Shown here: one piece after another, positions 18,001 through 27,261 of the stretch
Layout of the letters: every line of letters starts with the position of its first letter
Position numbering within the stretch: the first letter of the stretch is position 1
Origin: an uncultured Maribacter sp.
GTDB lineage: Bacteria; Bacteroidota; Bacteroidia; Flavobacteriales; Flavobacteriaceae
Direction: 5' to 3'
DNA length: 64,000 nt
Assembly (NCBI RefSeq): GCF_947496775.1
Contig: NZ_CANMDU010000009.1
Span: 1-64,000, forward strand
Notes under the pieces: generated by a model
The model's database searches: none
What the model was told of the DNA's origin: nothing
The model's input: the letters and a program-made list of their open reading frames with translations, nothing else
Position numbers and translations under genes: made by a program

Positions 18001-19665
18001 TTATTTTGCTTTCTTTCCTCTAATTGTTTTGTTTTTAGTTTTAGACTTAGAACCTACTCTAGACATTGCGCATCTAAAGCCAATGTAATCTGTAGCCATG
18101 TATTGTGGCATGTATCTTCTTTGTGCGGGATCTAGCCAATATGCTCTGTCTCTCCAAGAACCACCTTTAAAAACTCTTACTTCATTGTTAATTAAAGATG
18201 TCCTGTTGTTAGATTTGTCGTACTCACGTATTAAATTACCCAAAGAATCTTTTTGCACACTATGTTTAGGTGCGTCATACATCTTTTTTTGATTTTCTTC
18301 ATCTTCATCACTGAATCTATCATAAAATCTAGAAGAACTTGCGTCACCATCTCTGTAACCTCTATTGTCACTAGAAGAAAAATTTGTTCTTAGGTAAGTT
18401 TCGTCTTCATCAACTGGAATCATTTTTATTTCGCCAGGTAAATTTAAAGCGACAACTTTTCCGTTTGGTAGCGTATCATAAACTATAGAATCTCTAAGCA
18501 CGTTTACTTTTCCGTCTTCTCCAATAGCCGTTTTCATATAGATATTACCTCTGTAATAATTAAAGTCACTTACTTCGTCATCTACTATCGGTCTATATAC
18601 GTCAGAAACCCATTCTGCAACATTACCAGCCATATCGTATAAGCCTAAATCATTTGGTTTGTAGGACATTACTTGAGCGGTAATATCTGCTCCATCATCG
18701 GACCACCCTGCAATTCCGCCATAGTCTCCTTTTCCTTGTTTAAAGTTGGCTAATTGGTCTCCACGGCCAACACGTTGTCCATTTCTAGTATAATCACCTT
18801 CCCAAGGATATTTTTTTCTACCTCTATAGTTGTTGTATTCTCTAGATCCAGATTGTGCTTGAGCTGCGTATTCCCATTCTGTTTCAGTTGGTAATCTATA
18901 TTCTGGCATAATTACTCCACTACTTCTGTTAGCAAAATTGCTAACACTATCTTTTTTCATTTTACCTTGCAATGAGTCTATTTGTCCGTTATAAACAGAT
19001 TCAGGTCTATTTAAATACGCTTCCGTATTAAAAGTTCCTGCATCTTCTCCAGAAAGGGCTTTATATTTAGCATCTTTAGCTAAATATCCTTCTCTTTCTA
19101 GCATTACTTCATTTACTCTATCTGTTCTCCATTCTGCAAATTGTGTTGCTTGAATCCAGTTAACACCTACTACTGGGTATTCCGCATATGCAGGATGACG
19201 TAAATAATTATTAGTCATAGTTTCGTTAAAACCTAATCGATTTCTCCATACTAAAGTATCAGGTAATGCTCCTTTATATATGTTTGCATATTTAGGGTTT
19301 TCAGGAGGGTATACGCTTTTTAAATAATCTAAGTACTCTAAGTACATAACATTGGTAACTTCTGTTTCGTCCATATAAAAGGACTGTACGTGCTGGGAAG
19401 TTGGCGTATTGTTCCAATCATGCATTACATCATCTTGTACTTTACCTTTGGTAAAAGTACCGCCTTCAATAAAGACTAAACCAGGAGCAGTTTCTTGCTC
19501 TTTAAAATCTGAATTGAATTGGAAACCACCTTCTTTTGCATTTATTTTCCAGCCGGTAGCTCTCGATACATTTTTAGAAGATGAGGTCTTTTTACAGCTG
19601 GTAACTGAAAAACCTCCTGCTATTACAGCACATGAGAGTACAACTTTAATAAACTGTTTTTTCAT
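18001..19665 (-). CDS. gldJ: Gliding motility lipoprotein GldJ
   Basis: A 554-residue lipoprotein of the gliding/type IX secretion apparatus, anchored in the outer membrane facing the periplasm. The signal peptide ends in a lipobox at Cys24 (VTSCKK). The body has the formylglycine-generating-enzyme-like (SUMF1) fold seen in GldJ: FIEGGTFTKG, YMDETEVTN, RLPTETEWEYAAQA, GLYDMAGNVAEWVSD and the C-terminal GGSWRDRAYW and DYIGFRCA. The neighbourhood (murF next, porV nearby) is the usual one. In F. johnsoniae gldJ mutants lack gliding; here function is inferred from family. Confidence 0.96.
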   Translation of the reverse strand: MKKQFIKVVLSCAVIAGGFSVTSCKKTSSSKNVSRATGWKINAKEGGFQFNSDFKEQETAPGLVFIEGGTFTKGKVQDDVMHDWNNTPTSQHVQSFYMDETEVTNVMYLEYLDYLKSVYPPENPKYANIYKGALPDTLVWRNRLGFNETMTNNYLRHPAYAEYPVVGVNWIQATQFAEWRTDRVNEVMLEREGYLAKDAKYKALSGEDAGTFNTEAYLNRPESVYNGQIDSLQGKMKKDSVSNFANRSSGVIMPEYRLPTETEWEYAAQAQSGSREYNNYRGRKKYPWEGDYTRNGQRVGRGDQLANFKQGKGDYGGIAGWSDDGADITAQVMSYKPNDLGLYDMAGNVAEWVSDVYRPIVDDEVSDFNYYRGNIYMKTAIGEDGKVNVLRDSIVYDTLPNGKVVALNLPGEIKMIPVDEDETYLRTNFSSSDNRGYRDGDASSSRFYDRFSDEDEENQKKMYDAPKHSVQKDSLGNLIREYDKSNNRTSLINNEVRVFKGGSWRDRAYWLDPAQRRYMPQYMATDYIGFRCAMSRVGSKSKTKNKTIRGKKAK

Positions 19666-20073
19666 AATTAGGACTTGAGTTCAAATTGTTTACTACAATA
19701 AGCAGTAGTATGGAAATTTGTATTTAGATTAATTTTAGGCTTACTTTCGGGATATAAAACGGCAATTTGTATAGAATATTTTATAGATTAAAAATATTTT
19801 TGAAATCACATTAAATATATATCCAAAAGATAGGTTATAAAATGGATAACGCTGGAAATCCTGTTATATTATTAGTAAAAGCGAATCTTTTATTATGAAA
19901 TTATTGTGTTTAAATTGGAAAATATATTATATGTAGGAAAAAGCTTATTAAGTGAATTGTGAAATAATATTGTTACTCAACACAAGATATCAAAGAAATG
20001 GTCGTTTACCTGTTGAGTAGCTACGTTAAAGATTTGTAGTTAATTATTAGATTCCTAAATCAACTTTTGTAAA
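19666..20073. other. gldJ-porV intergenic region without porU
   Basis: The 408 bases between divergent gldJ and porV have no long open frame. Only short fragments occur, such as one beginning MDNAGNPVILLVKAN at about 19841. An inverted repeat TACTCAACA / TGTTGAGTA occurs near 19975-20021. The T9SS sortase gene porU, commonly placed between these two genes in flavobacteria, is not here, and I could not read any convincing PorU fragment. Confidence 0.6.
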
Positions 20074-21222
20074 ATGAAAAAATTATCGTTACTTTTTTTA
20101 ATCGTTTTTGCTTTTAAATTAAGCGCTCAAGATGACCGTGTAATTACTACTGCGGTTCCTTTTTTAACAATTGCGTCTGACGCTAGAGCAGCAGGTATGG
20201 GAGATATGGGAGTAGCCACTTCCACTGACGCTTTCTCGCAACAATGGAATCCTGCTAAATTTGCTTTTGCAGAAAGAAAAATGGGAATAGGAGTTAGTTA
20301 TACTCCTTACTTAGAAAGTATCATTACGGATATAGCTTTGTTAAATGCAAGCTATTTTAACAAGATAGATGATAGAAGTGCTTTTGCTCTTAGTTTGCGT
20401 TATTTTACGTTAGGAGAAATAGAATTAAGACAATTTGCAAATGACCCTGGTTCTTTGGCTAAACCAAATGAATTGGCTTTAGATGGTTCCTATTCTTTAA
20501 AATTAAGTGAAACATTTTCAATGGCAGTGGGAGGTAGATTTATAAGGTCTAATCTGAAAATTCCTCAGGCTAATAATTCAGAAGATTCGCAAGCAGCTAC
20601 TTCGTTTGGGGTGGATATTGCTGGTTTTTACCGTTCTCGAGAGGTTGCGTACAGTAGCTTTGATGGTCGCTGGAGAGCAGGCTTTAACTTGTCTAATTTG
20701 GGAGGTAAAATTCAGTATGACGAAGGAGGACAAGAGAATTTTTTGCCAACTAATTTGAAATTTGGACTTGGCTTCGATTTTATTTTAGATCAAGATAATA
20801 CCATAGGATTAACGACAGAATTTAATAAACTTCTAGTGCCTACGCCTCAGGATTTTGACAATGATGGCGATGTGGATAGTGTGGATAATGATGAATATCA
20901 ACAAATAGGAGCTTTTGAAGGAGTATTTAAATCCTTTGGAGATGCGCCAGATGGTTTTGGAGAAGAACTAAAAGAATTTACTTGGGCGTTGGGAGCGGAA
21001 TATACGTACCAAGACTCTTTTATGTTAAGAACGGGGTATTTTAATGAAAGCGAAGAAAAAGGTTCTAGGAAGTTTTTTACTTTAGGGGCTGGTTTTAGAT
21101 TTAACTCTGCTCAGATAGATTTATCTTATTTGTTTTCCACATCACAAGTTAGAAACCCTCTAGAAAATACGTTACGTTTTTCTTTGACATTTAATTTAGG
21201 TGAAGAATTTTTTAATGAGTAA
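20074..21222 (+). CDS. porV: Type IX secretion outer-membrane protein PorV (LptO)
   Basis: A 382-residue outer-membrane beta-barrel with an N-terminal signal peptide (cleavage after about residue 18, KLSA/QDD). The N-terminal segment TIASDARAAGMGDMGVATSTD and WNPAKFAF are typical of the PorV/PorQ family. PorV shuttles T9SS cargo from the translocon to the PorU attachment complex. A short Asp-rich loop at about residues 260-272 (DFDNDGDVDSVDND) resembles a thrombospondin type 3/EF-hand calcium site. A terminator follows at 21241. porU, the usual neighbour, is missing upstream. Confidence 0.95.
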   Translation: MKKLSLLFLIVFAFKLSAQDDRVITTAVPFLTIASDARAAGMGDMGVATSTDAFSQQWNPAKFAFAERKMGIGVSYTPYLESIITDIALLNASYFNKIDDRSAFALSLRYFTLGEIELRQFANDPGSLAKPNELALDGSYSLKLSETFSMAVGGRFIRSNLKIPQANNSEDSQAATSFGVDIAGFYRSREVAYSSFDGRWRAGFNLSNLGGKIQYDEGGQENFLPTNLKFGLGFDFILDQDNTIGLTTEFNKLLVPTPQDFDNDGDVDSVDNDEYQQIGAFEGVFKSFGDAPDGFGEELKEFTWALGAEYTYQDSFMLRTGYFNESEEKGSRKFFTLGAGFRFNSAQIDLSYLFSTSQVRNPLENTLRFSLTFNLGEEFFNE

Positions 21223-21240
21223 GAAGTATAAAAACTAAAT

Positions 21241-21271
21241 AAAAAAAAACCTGCAGTAATGCGGGTTTTTT
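21241..21271 (+). terminator. Terminator after porV
   Basis: AACCTGCA pairs with TGCGGGTT (one G-T pair) around GTAA, with eight A residues before and seven T residues after. It lies 18 bases after the porV stop. Confidence 0.88.
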
Positions 21272-21526
21272 TATTCCCATTAGTGGGTTTATAAAAGCAA
21301 ACTTTCTTTAGTGTTCTAACGCGTTTCCAAGATATTGCATCTTTATATATTAAGGTAAAGATTGTTTAGCATTTTTTACTCAGATTATGGGAAGATGTTC
21401 TAATTTTAGAAAAAGTTTACTTACGTTAACCAAGATTTAAGTTTTCGAGGCTTATCTTGGGATAAAAATTAGTTTCCAATTAATGCCTAGAAAGTTTATC
21501 TCGTGGTAGATAACTAGAATATAATT
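21272..21526. other. Intergenic region between porV and cdd
   Basis: AT-rich and without a credible coding frame; no perfect TTG-N19-TAnnTTTG promoter was found, though a promoter for cdd must lie here or further left. Confidence 0.45.
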
Positions 21527-22009
21527 ATGATAAAACAAAATATAAGTTTCGATATCTCTGTATATGATTCCATAGAAGAATTATTGTTGGGAGATAAAGA
21601 ACTAATGCAATTAGCAATTTTAGCCAGAGAAAAAGCGTATGCACCATACTCAAGTTTTAATGTTGGGGCTGCAGTTTTGTTAGAAAATGGTAAAATAGTA
21701 ACAGGTAGCAATCAGGAAAATGCGGCATACCCTTCAGGTTTATGTGCAGAAAGAGTAGCGGTTTTTTATGCCGGTGCTAATTATCCTGGAATTAAAATAG
21801 AAAAAATTGCAATAACAGCAGCATCGATTAATTATGTTGTAGAGAAACCTGCCGCTCCTTGTGGTAATTGTAGGCAGGCAATTTCGGAATATGAGGTTAA
21901 GCAAAAAGCTCCTATAGCCCTACTCTTGATGGGGGAAAAGGGGAAAGTGTTAAAATGTGATGCAATAGCAGATATTTTACCGTTAGCTTTTACTAGTAAT
22001 TATTTATGA
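21527..22009 (+). CDS. cdd: Cytidine deaminase
   Basis: A 160-residue zinc hydrolase of the homotetrameric type that deaminates cytidine and deoxycytidine to uridine forms in nucleoside salvage. Zinc and catalytic residues are visible in CAERVA (about residues 74-79) and PCGNCRQ (about 110-116). YAPYSSFNVGAAV is the nucleoside-binding N-terminal motif. Length is typical. In flavobacteria cdd often lies between porV and pdhA, as here. The nucleoside transporter at 41650 and thymidylate synthase at 40709 belong to the same metabolism. Confidence 0.95.
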   Translation: MIKQNISFDISVYDSIEELLLGDKELMQLAILAREKAYAPYSSFNVGAAVLLENGKIVTGSNQENAAYPSGLCAERVAVFYAGANYPGIKIEKIAITAASINYVVEKPAAPCGNCRQAISEYEVKQKAPIALLLMGEKGKVLKCDAIADILPLAFTSNYL

Positions 22010-22134
22010 AAAAAAGAGTTGTGTTTTATTCTTTTTTGTATCGGGCAAAACGTTTTTTAACAAAAGCTATTTTAAAGGTTAATTTTTACTTGTACGTTTT
22101 ACTGCATTTTTTTTTATCCATTCATTAATATGTG

Positions 22135-22142
22135 TATTTTTG
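22135..22142 (+). promoter_or_regulatory. Candidate -7 box of pdhA
   Basis: TATTTTTG matches TAnnTTTG and is followed by CGC. No TTG lies at the expected distance upstream. The same ten bases, TATTTTTGCG, occur before pdhB (45737). A start near 22148 would leave a 64-base leader to the pdhA ATG. Confidence 0.45.
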
Positions 22143-22211
22143 CGCTTCCTAATTAGATGAAACTTGTTTTATTTAGTTAATGATATAGAATCCTAATAAA
22201 AGACCTGATTA

Positions 22212-23210
22212 ATGGAAAAAATCACAAAAGAAACGTATCTAAATTGGTATAAGGACATGTTGTTCTGGAGAAAGTTTGAAGATAAACTTGCTGCAGTTTA
22301 TATTCAACAAAAAGTAAGAGGGTTTCTTCATTTATATAATGGGCAAGAAGCTGTTTTGGCCGGAGCGTTACATGCGATGGACTTGACAAAAGATAGAATG
22401 ATAACAGCCTATAGAAATCACGTGCAGCCAATAGGTATGGGTGTAGATCCAAAGCGAGTTATGGCTGAGCTTTATGGAAAAGTTACGGGAACATCCAAAG
22501 GAATGGGTGGTTCCATGCATATTTTTTCTAAAGAGCATAGATTTCATGGAGGACATGGAATAGTTGGTGGTCAGATTCCTTTAGGAGCAGGTATGGCGTT
22601 TGGAGATAAGTATCATGGAAGTGATGCAGTTACGTTATGTTATATGGGAGATGGAGCAGTAAGACAAGGGGCTCTTCACGAGACTTTTAACTTAGCAATG
22701 TTGTGGCAGTTGCCAGTAGTTTTTGTTTGCGAAAATAATGGTTATGCAATGGGTACATCTGTTGCTCGTACCGCCCATACAGAAGAAATATGGAAGTTAG
22801 GATTAGGATATGAAATGCCATGTGGACCTGTAGATGGAATGAACCCCGTTACTGTAGCACAAGAAATGAGTAAAGCCATTGAAAGAGCAAGAAATGGCGG
22901 AGGACCTACTTTCTTAGAAATGAAAACATACAGATATAGAGGTCACTCTATGTCAGATGCTCAACATTATAGAACAAAAGAAGAAGTTGAGGAATACAAA
23001 AAAATTGATCCTATTACGCAAGTGTTAGATGTAATTAAGGAGAATAATTATGCAACTGAAGAAGAAATAGCACAAGTAGCTAAAGATGTTAAAGCTTTGG
23101 TATCTGAGTGCGAAAAATTTGCAGACGAATCAGATTATCCTCCAATAAACCAATTATATGATATGGTTTATGAAGAAGAAAATTTTCCATTTGTAGAACA
23201 TAAAATATAA
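22212..23210 (+). CDS. pdhA: Pyruvate dehydrogenase E1 component, alpha subunit
   Basis: A 332-residue subunit of the heterotetrameric E1, which decarboxylates pyruvate with thiamine diphosphate and acetylates E2. The TPP/Mg motif starts at GDGAVRQGALHE and ends at ENNGYAMGTS. YRYRGHSMSD is the regulatory/phosphorylation-loop motif of E1-alpha. Four bases separate it from pdhC. The partner E1-beta gene (pdhB) is not here but about 22.6 kb downstream at 45789. Confidence 0.96.
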   Translation: MEKITKETYLNWYKDMLFWRKFEDKLAAVYIQQKVRGFLHLYNGQEAVLAGALHAMDLTKDRMITAYRNHVQPIGMGVDPKRVMAELYGKVTGTSKGMGGSMHIFSKEHRFHGGHGIVGGQIPLGAGMAFGDKYHGSDAVTLCYMGDGAVRQGALHETFNLAMLWQLPVVFVCENNGYAMGTSVARTAHTEEIWKLGLGYEMPCGPVDGMNPVTVAQEMSKAIERARNGGGPTFLEMKTYRYRGHSMSDAQHYRTKEEVEEYKKIDPITQVLDVIKENNYATEEEIAQVAKDVKALVSECEKFADESDYPPINQLYDMVYEEENFPFVEHKI

Positions 23211-23214
23211 GTAA

Positions 23215-24822
23215 ATGGCAATAGTAATTAATATGCCTCGCCTCAGTGATACAATGGAGGAAGGTACAGTAGCTAAGTGGCTTAAAAATGTTGGTGATAA
23301 AATTGAAGAAGGAGATATCCTTGCAGAGATAGAAACTGATAAAGCTACGATGGAATTCGAATCTTTTAATGAAGGTACTTTGCTTCATATTGGTATTGCC
23401 GAAGGAGATGGGGCACCAGTAGATACTTTGTTGGCAATAATTGGAGATGAAGGTGAAGATATTTCGGGTCTATTAAACGGTTCTGGAGTATCGGCTGAAG
23501 AGCCAGCTGTTGTTGAAGAAGCAATAGAAGAAGTTGTTTCAACAACAGAATCTGTAGAAATTCCTGAAGGTGTAGTTATTATTAATATGCCTAGATTGAG
23601 TGATACCATGGAGGAAGGTACTGTGGCCGCTTGGTTAAAAAATGTTGGCGATAAAGTAGAAGAAGGCGATATTCTGGCAGAAATTGAAACGGATAAAGCT
23701 ACTATGGAATTTGAGTCCTTTAATGAAGGTACTCTATTACATATAGGTATTGCTGAAGGTGAAGGCGCACCTGTGGATACTTTGCTGGCGATTATTGGTC
23801 CAGCAGGTACGAATGTAGATGGGCTTTTAAATGGGGTTCCCGTTGCGGCTCCGAAAGAAGCTACAGTTGCAGTGGAAAAAACAGCAGAAACGAAAGTTGT
23901 TCCTGCAAATGAAGCTACCTCTGTTCCTGATGGTCAAAGAGTGTTTGCATCACCCCTAGCTAAAAAAATAGCGAAAGATAAAGGTGTTAATTTAAGAGAT
24001 ATAAAAGGTTCCGGAGATCATGGTAGAATTGTAAAGAAAGATGTTGAGGGGTATACTCCATCACAATCTGCTTCCGTAGAACCAGTTGTAGCAACTACGG
24101 CAATTGCAAGTGCTGCCCAATTAATTTTACCAGTAGGAGAAGAGAGCTCAGAAGAAGTGAAAAATTCTTCTATGCGTAAGACTATAGCTAAAGTGTTGGT
24201 AAACTCTAAGACTACGGCACCACATTTCTATCTAACTATAGAAGTAGATATGGATAATGCTAAAGCTTCTAGGGCACAAATTAATGGATTACCGGACACT
24301 AAAGTATCTTTCAATGATTTAGTAGTAAAGGCTTGTGCAATGGCACTACAAAAACATCCTCAAGTAAATACTTCATGGAATGGTGATACTACTAGATATA
24401 ACAAACATATTAGCGTAGGTGTCGCTGTAGCAGTGGATGAAGGATTAGTTGTTCCTGTTTTAAAGTTTACGGATCAAATGAGTTTATCTCAAATAGGTGC
24501 TTCTGTAAAAGAATTAGCAGGAAAGGCTAGAAACAAAAAGCTTACTCCAGCTGAAATGGAAGGTAGTACATTTACAGTATCTAACCTTGGTATGTTTGGT
24601 ATTACTGAATTCACTTCTATAATAAATCAGCCAAATTCAGCTATATTATCTGTTGGCGCTATTGTTCAAAAGCCAGTAGTTAAGAATGGAGAAATTGTTG
24701 TTGGTAATACTATGAAAGTTACATTAGCTTGTGATCATAGAACGGTAGACGGAGCAGTAGGAGCACAATTCTTAATGACTTTAAGGTCGTTCTTAGAAAA
24801 TCCAGTAACAATGTTGGCATAA
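23215..24822 (+). CDS. pdhC: Pyruvate dehydrogenase E2, dihydrolipoamide acetyltransferase
   Basis: A 535-residue core protein of the pyruvate dehydrogenase complex. Two tandem lipoyl domains carry the lipoylated lysines Lys43 and Lys161, each within ETDKATMEFES. A peripheral-subunit-binding domain follows at about 243-280 (FASPLAKKIAKDKGV), and the catalytic domain ends with DHRTVDGA (His508, Asp512). The two lipoyl domains are nearly the same in protein but differ at many third codon positions. It is translated with pdhA and ends at a strong terminator. Confidence 0.97.
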   Translation: MAIVINMPRLSDTMEEGTVAKWLKNVGDKIEEGDILAEIETDKATMEFESFNEGTLLHIGIAEGDGAPVDTLLAIIGDEGEDISGLLNGSGVSAEEPAVVEEAIEEVVSTTESVEIPEGVVIINMPRLSDTMEEGTVAAWLKNVGDKVEEGDILAEIETDKATMEFESFNEGTLLHIGIAEGEGAPVDTLLAIIGPAGTNVDGLLNGVPVAAPKEATVAVEKTAETKVVPANEATSVPDGQRVFASPLAKKIAKDKGVNLRDIKGSGDHGRIVKKDVEGYTPSQSASVEPVVATTAIASAAQLILPVGEESSEEVKNSSMRKTIAKVLVNSKTTAPHFYLTIEVDMDNAKASRAQINGLPDTKVSFNDLVVKACAMALQKHPQVNTSWNGDTTRYNKHISVGVAVAVDEGLVVPVLKFTDQMSLSQIGASVKELAGKARNKKLTPAEMEGSTFTVSNLGMFGITEFTSIINQPNSAILSVGAIVQKPVVKNGEIVVGNTMKVTLACDHRTVDGAVGAQFLMTLRSFLENPVTMLA

Positions 24823-24850
24823 TATATATTGCAAATGTTGCTCAGAATAT

Positions 24851-24882
24851 AAAGCATTCAGATTTATCTGAATGCTTTTTTT
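24851..24882 (+). terminator. Terminator after pdhA-pdhC
   Basis: A 12-bp perfect stem (AAAGCATTCAGA at 24851-24862 with 24867-24878), loop TTTA, and a T run to 24882. Confidence 0.93.
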
Positions 24883-24906
24883 ATCTTTATAACTTAAAGT
24901 AAGTTT

Positions 24907-25950
24907 ATGCTAAAAATAATTCAAATTGCAATTTTAATATTGCTCGTAAGTTGCGGGTCTACAAAATTGAAAGAAACTGATGCTTCCAATATACCCAATA
25001 ATCCAGAAGGGGTAAAAGGCAAAATTGTAGAAAATAAAGATAGTAGTGATAATTCTTTAATAGCTAATAAAGATTTAGCGGAAAAGGTGGAATTTTCGTC
25101 TGCGGAAGGTATTTCCTCAATAATGGCTTTTTTGGCATCTGATGAACTCCAGGGAAGAGATTCTGGAAGCGAAGGAATAGAAAAGGCAGCAAAATTTATT
25201 GAAACGAAATTTAGTAAAACTGGGGTGCTTCCTTTTTTTGAAAATTACCGAGATACCATTTCTAATTTTGATAAGGCTGCTTATAATATGGTTGGTATTG
25301 TAGAGGGTAGTGATCCTGTGTTGAAGAATGAGTATGTTATTATAGGGGCACATTATGATCATATAGGTATCCTTTCGGGAGGAGAAGATACTATTGCGAA
25401 TGGGGCAAATGATAATGCGTCTGGAACCAGTGTTGTTTTAGAATTGGCACGCTATTTTGGAAAGAATAAATTAAATAAGCGTAGCATTATATTTGCTTTG
25501 TTTACTGCGGAGGAGAAAGGTTTATTAGGGTCTAAGCATTTGGCAAAAACTCTTAAGACCAAGAATTTAAATCTTTATGCTATGTTGAATTATGAAATGG
25601 TTGGAGTGCCTTTAGTGGATAAAGATTATTTAATGTATGTTACAGGATACGAACTATCTAATCTTGCAACTATTAGTAATAATTATGGAGGAGAAAAAGT
25701 AATTGGCTTTCTTCCAAAAGCTAAAGAATTTAATCTTTTTAAAAGATCAGATAATTATCCTTTTCATGAAACTTTTAATGTGCCATCTCAGACTTTTTGC
25801 ACTTTTGATTTCACGAACTTTGAGCATTATCATAAAGTAGGAGATGAGAATGAGTTAATGGATTTTAATCATATGGCAAATGTTGTAAATACATCCATTC
25901 CAATTATAGAAGGAATAGTAAATTCTAGAACAAAAGAGATACATTACTAA
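24907..25950 (+). CDS. M28 family metallopeptidase, lipoprotein
   Basis: A 347-residue zinc aminopeptidase-like protein with a lipoprotein signal peptide (lipobox ending at Cys16, LLVSCGS). The di-zinc M28 motifs are visible in order: GAHYDHIG, NDNASGTSV, and AEEKGLLGSKHL with the catalytic Glu. The Asp/His ligand region near FHETFN follows. It probably acts on peptides at the cell surface or in the periplasm. Its TAA overlaps the next gene's ATG by one base, so the SDR gene is coupled. Confidence 0.92.
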   Translation: MLKIIQIAILILLVSCGSTKLKETDASNIPNNPEGVKGKIVENKDSSDNSLIANKDLAEKVEFSSAEGISSIMAFLASDELQGRDSGSEGIEKAAKFIETKFSKTGVLPFFENYRDTISNFDKAAYNMVGIVEGSDPVLKNEYVIIGAHYDHIGILSGGEDTIANGANDNASGTSVVLELARYFGKNKLNKRSIIFALFTAEEKGLLGSKHLAKTLKTKNLNLYAMLNYEMVGVPLVDKDYLMYVTGYELSNLATISNNYGGEKVIGFLPKAKEFNLFKRSDNYPFHETFNVPSQTFCTFDFTNFEHYHKVGDENELMDFNHMANVVNTSIPIIEGIVNSRTKEIHY

Positions 25951-26630
25951 TGGCAAACGTTATTATTACAGGTACTAGTCGTGGAATAGGATTTGAACTG
26001 GCTAAGCTTTTTGCAGAAGAAGGACATAATGTACTGGCTCTTTCTAGAAATAGTAAACCAATTGAAGAATTGAATCATAGTTTAATTCAGACATTTCCTT
26101 TTGATATAAATGAAGAAAAAGACATCCAAACAGTTAGGTCTTATTTAGAAGATAATTGGAAAACCGTGGATGTGTTAATAAATAATGCGGGAGCCTTATT
26201 GAATAAACCTTTTTTAGAAACTACAGCAGAAGAGTTTCATGAAGTGTACAAGGTTAATGTATTTGGAGTTGCTGAAATTACAAAAGCGGTGTTGCCTTTT
26301 ATGGTTAAAAATAGTCATGTGGTTACGATAAGCTCTATGGGAGGTGTGCAGGGAAGTGCAAAATTTTCTGGCTTATCGGCTTATAGCTCTAGTAAAGGAG
26401 CAGTAATAACTTTAACAGAGTTATGGGCAGAAGAGTTTAAAGAAACTGGACCATCGTTTAATGTTCTTGCTTTGGGAGCTGTGCAAACGGAAATGTTAGA
26501 AGAAGCTTTTCCTGGATACGTAGCGCCAACGACCGCATTAGAAATGGCGTCTTATATTAAGGAGTTTGCTATAAACGGTCACAAGTTTTATAACGGTAAA
26601 ATGCTTCAAGTGTCTAATAGTACACCATAA
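25950..26630 (+). CDS. SDR family oxidoreductase
   Basis: A 226-residue short-chain dehydrogenase/reductase. The NAD(P)-binding motif TGTSRGIGFELA is at residues 8-19, NNAG lies near 77, the catalytic Ser near 126 (TISSM) and YSSSK near 145. The substrate cannot be told. It begins inside the stop codon of the M28 peptidase gene and heads a tightly spaced run with the SprT-like and manC genes. Confidence 0.9.
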   Translation: MANVIITGTSRGIGFELAKLFAEEGHNVLALSRNSKPIEELNHSLIQTFPFDINEEKDIQTVRSYLEDNWKTVDVLINNAGALLNKPFLETTAEEFHEVYKVNVFGVAEITKAVLPFMVKNSHVVTISSMGGVQGSAKFSGLSAYSSSKGAVITLTELWAEEFKETGPSFNVLALGAVQTEMLEEAFPGYVAPTTALEMASYIKEFAINGHKFYNGKMLQVSNSTP

Positions 26631-26657
26631 TTTTGATTGAATTTTATTTTAACTAAA

Positions 26658-27260
26658 ATGGAGAGTACTTTAATAAAATATTTACCGGAAAGAGCTGTGG
26701 TTATGTGCTTACAGCTTATTAAAGTAAATAGAGTACATCTTAAAATAGTAAACGAAAGAGTTACACGGCACGGAGACTATAGGAGGTTGTCCAATGGACA
26801 ACATCAAATCACGGTAAATGTTAATTTAAACAAATATAGGTTTTTGATAACTCTTGTGCATGAAATTGCGCATTTAGTGGCTTTTGAAAAATACGGAAGA
26901 GCTATAAAACCTCATGGTACGGAGTGGAAACGTACTTTTCAATACTTAATGTTGCCTTTTATAAGGCCAGAAATTTTCCCATCGAATATATTGCCGTTAT
27001 TGGCAAGACATTTTAAAAATCCAAAGGCTAGTAGCAGTACAGATGAAAAATTATTTATAGCATTAAAAAAGTATGACGCACAACAATCAGAAAATTCTTA
27101 CGTTTTTGAAATACCAATAGGCAGTATTTTCAGAATTTATAATGGTAAATTATACAAAAAAGGAAATAGAAGAGTTAAAAGAATAGAGTGCATAGAACTC
27201 GCAACTGGTAGGATGTTTTTGTTTCAACCAAATGCAGAGGTAGAATTAATAAAAGATTAG
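26658..27260 (+). CDS. SprT-like zinc metalloprotein
   Basis: A 200-residue protein with a SprT/zincin motif: HEIAHLVAFEKYG, about residues 72-84, with a further His in PHGTEWKRTF. A C-terminal basic region could bind nucleic acid or a second metal. The frame is open from TTG at 26637, but ATG at 26658 (MESTLIKYLPERAV) is a better start. The SprT family includes a DNA-protein crosslink protease in eukaryotes (Spartan); the bacterial role is not known. It lies one base before manC. Confidence 0.85.
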   Translation: MESTLIKYLPERAVVMCLQLIKVNRVHLKIVNERVTRHGDYRRLSNGQHQITVNVNLNKYRFLITLVHEIAHLVAFEKYGRAIKPHGTEWKRTFQYLMLPFIRPEIFPSNILPLLARHFKNPKASSSTDEKLFIALKKYDAQQSENSYVFEIPIGSIFRIYNGKLYKKGNRRVKRIECIELATGRMFLFQPNAEVELIKD

Positions 27261-27261
27261 T

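Noticed and set aside
23215-23800. Repeat in pdhC as a possible CRISPR or mobile repeat
   Set aside because: It is the normal tandem lipoyl-domain duplication of E2 proteins.
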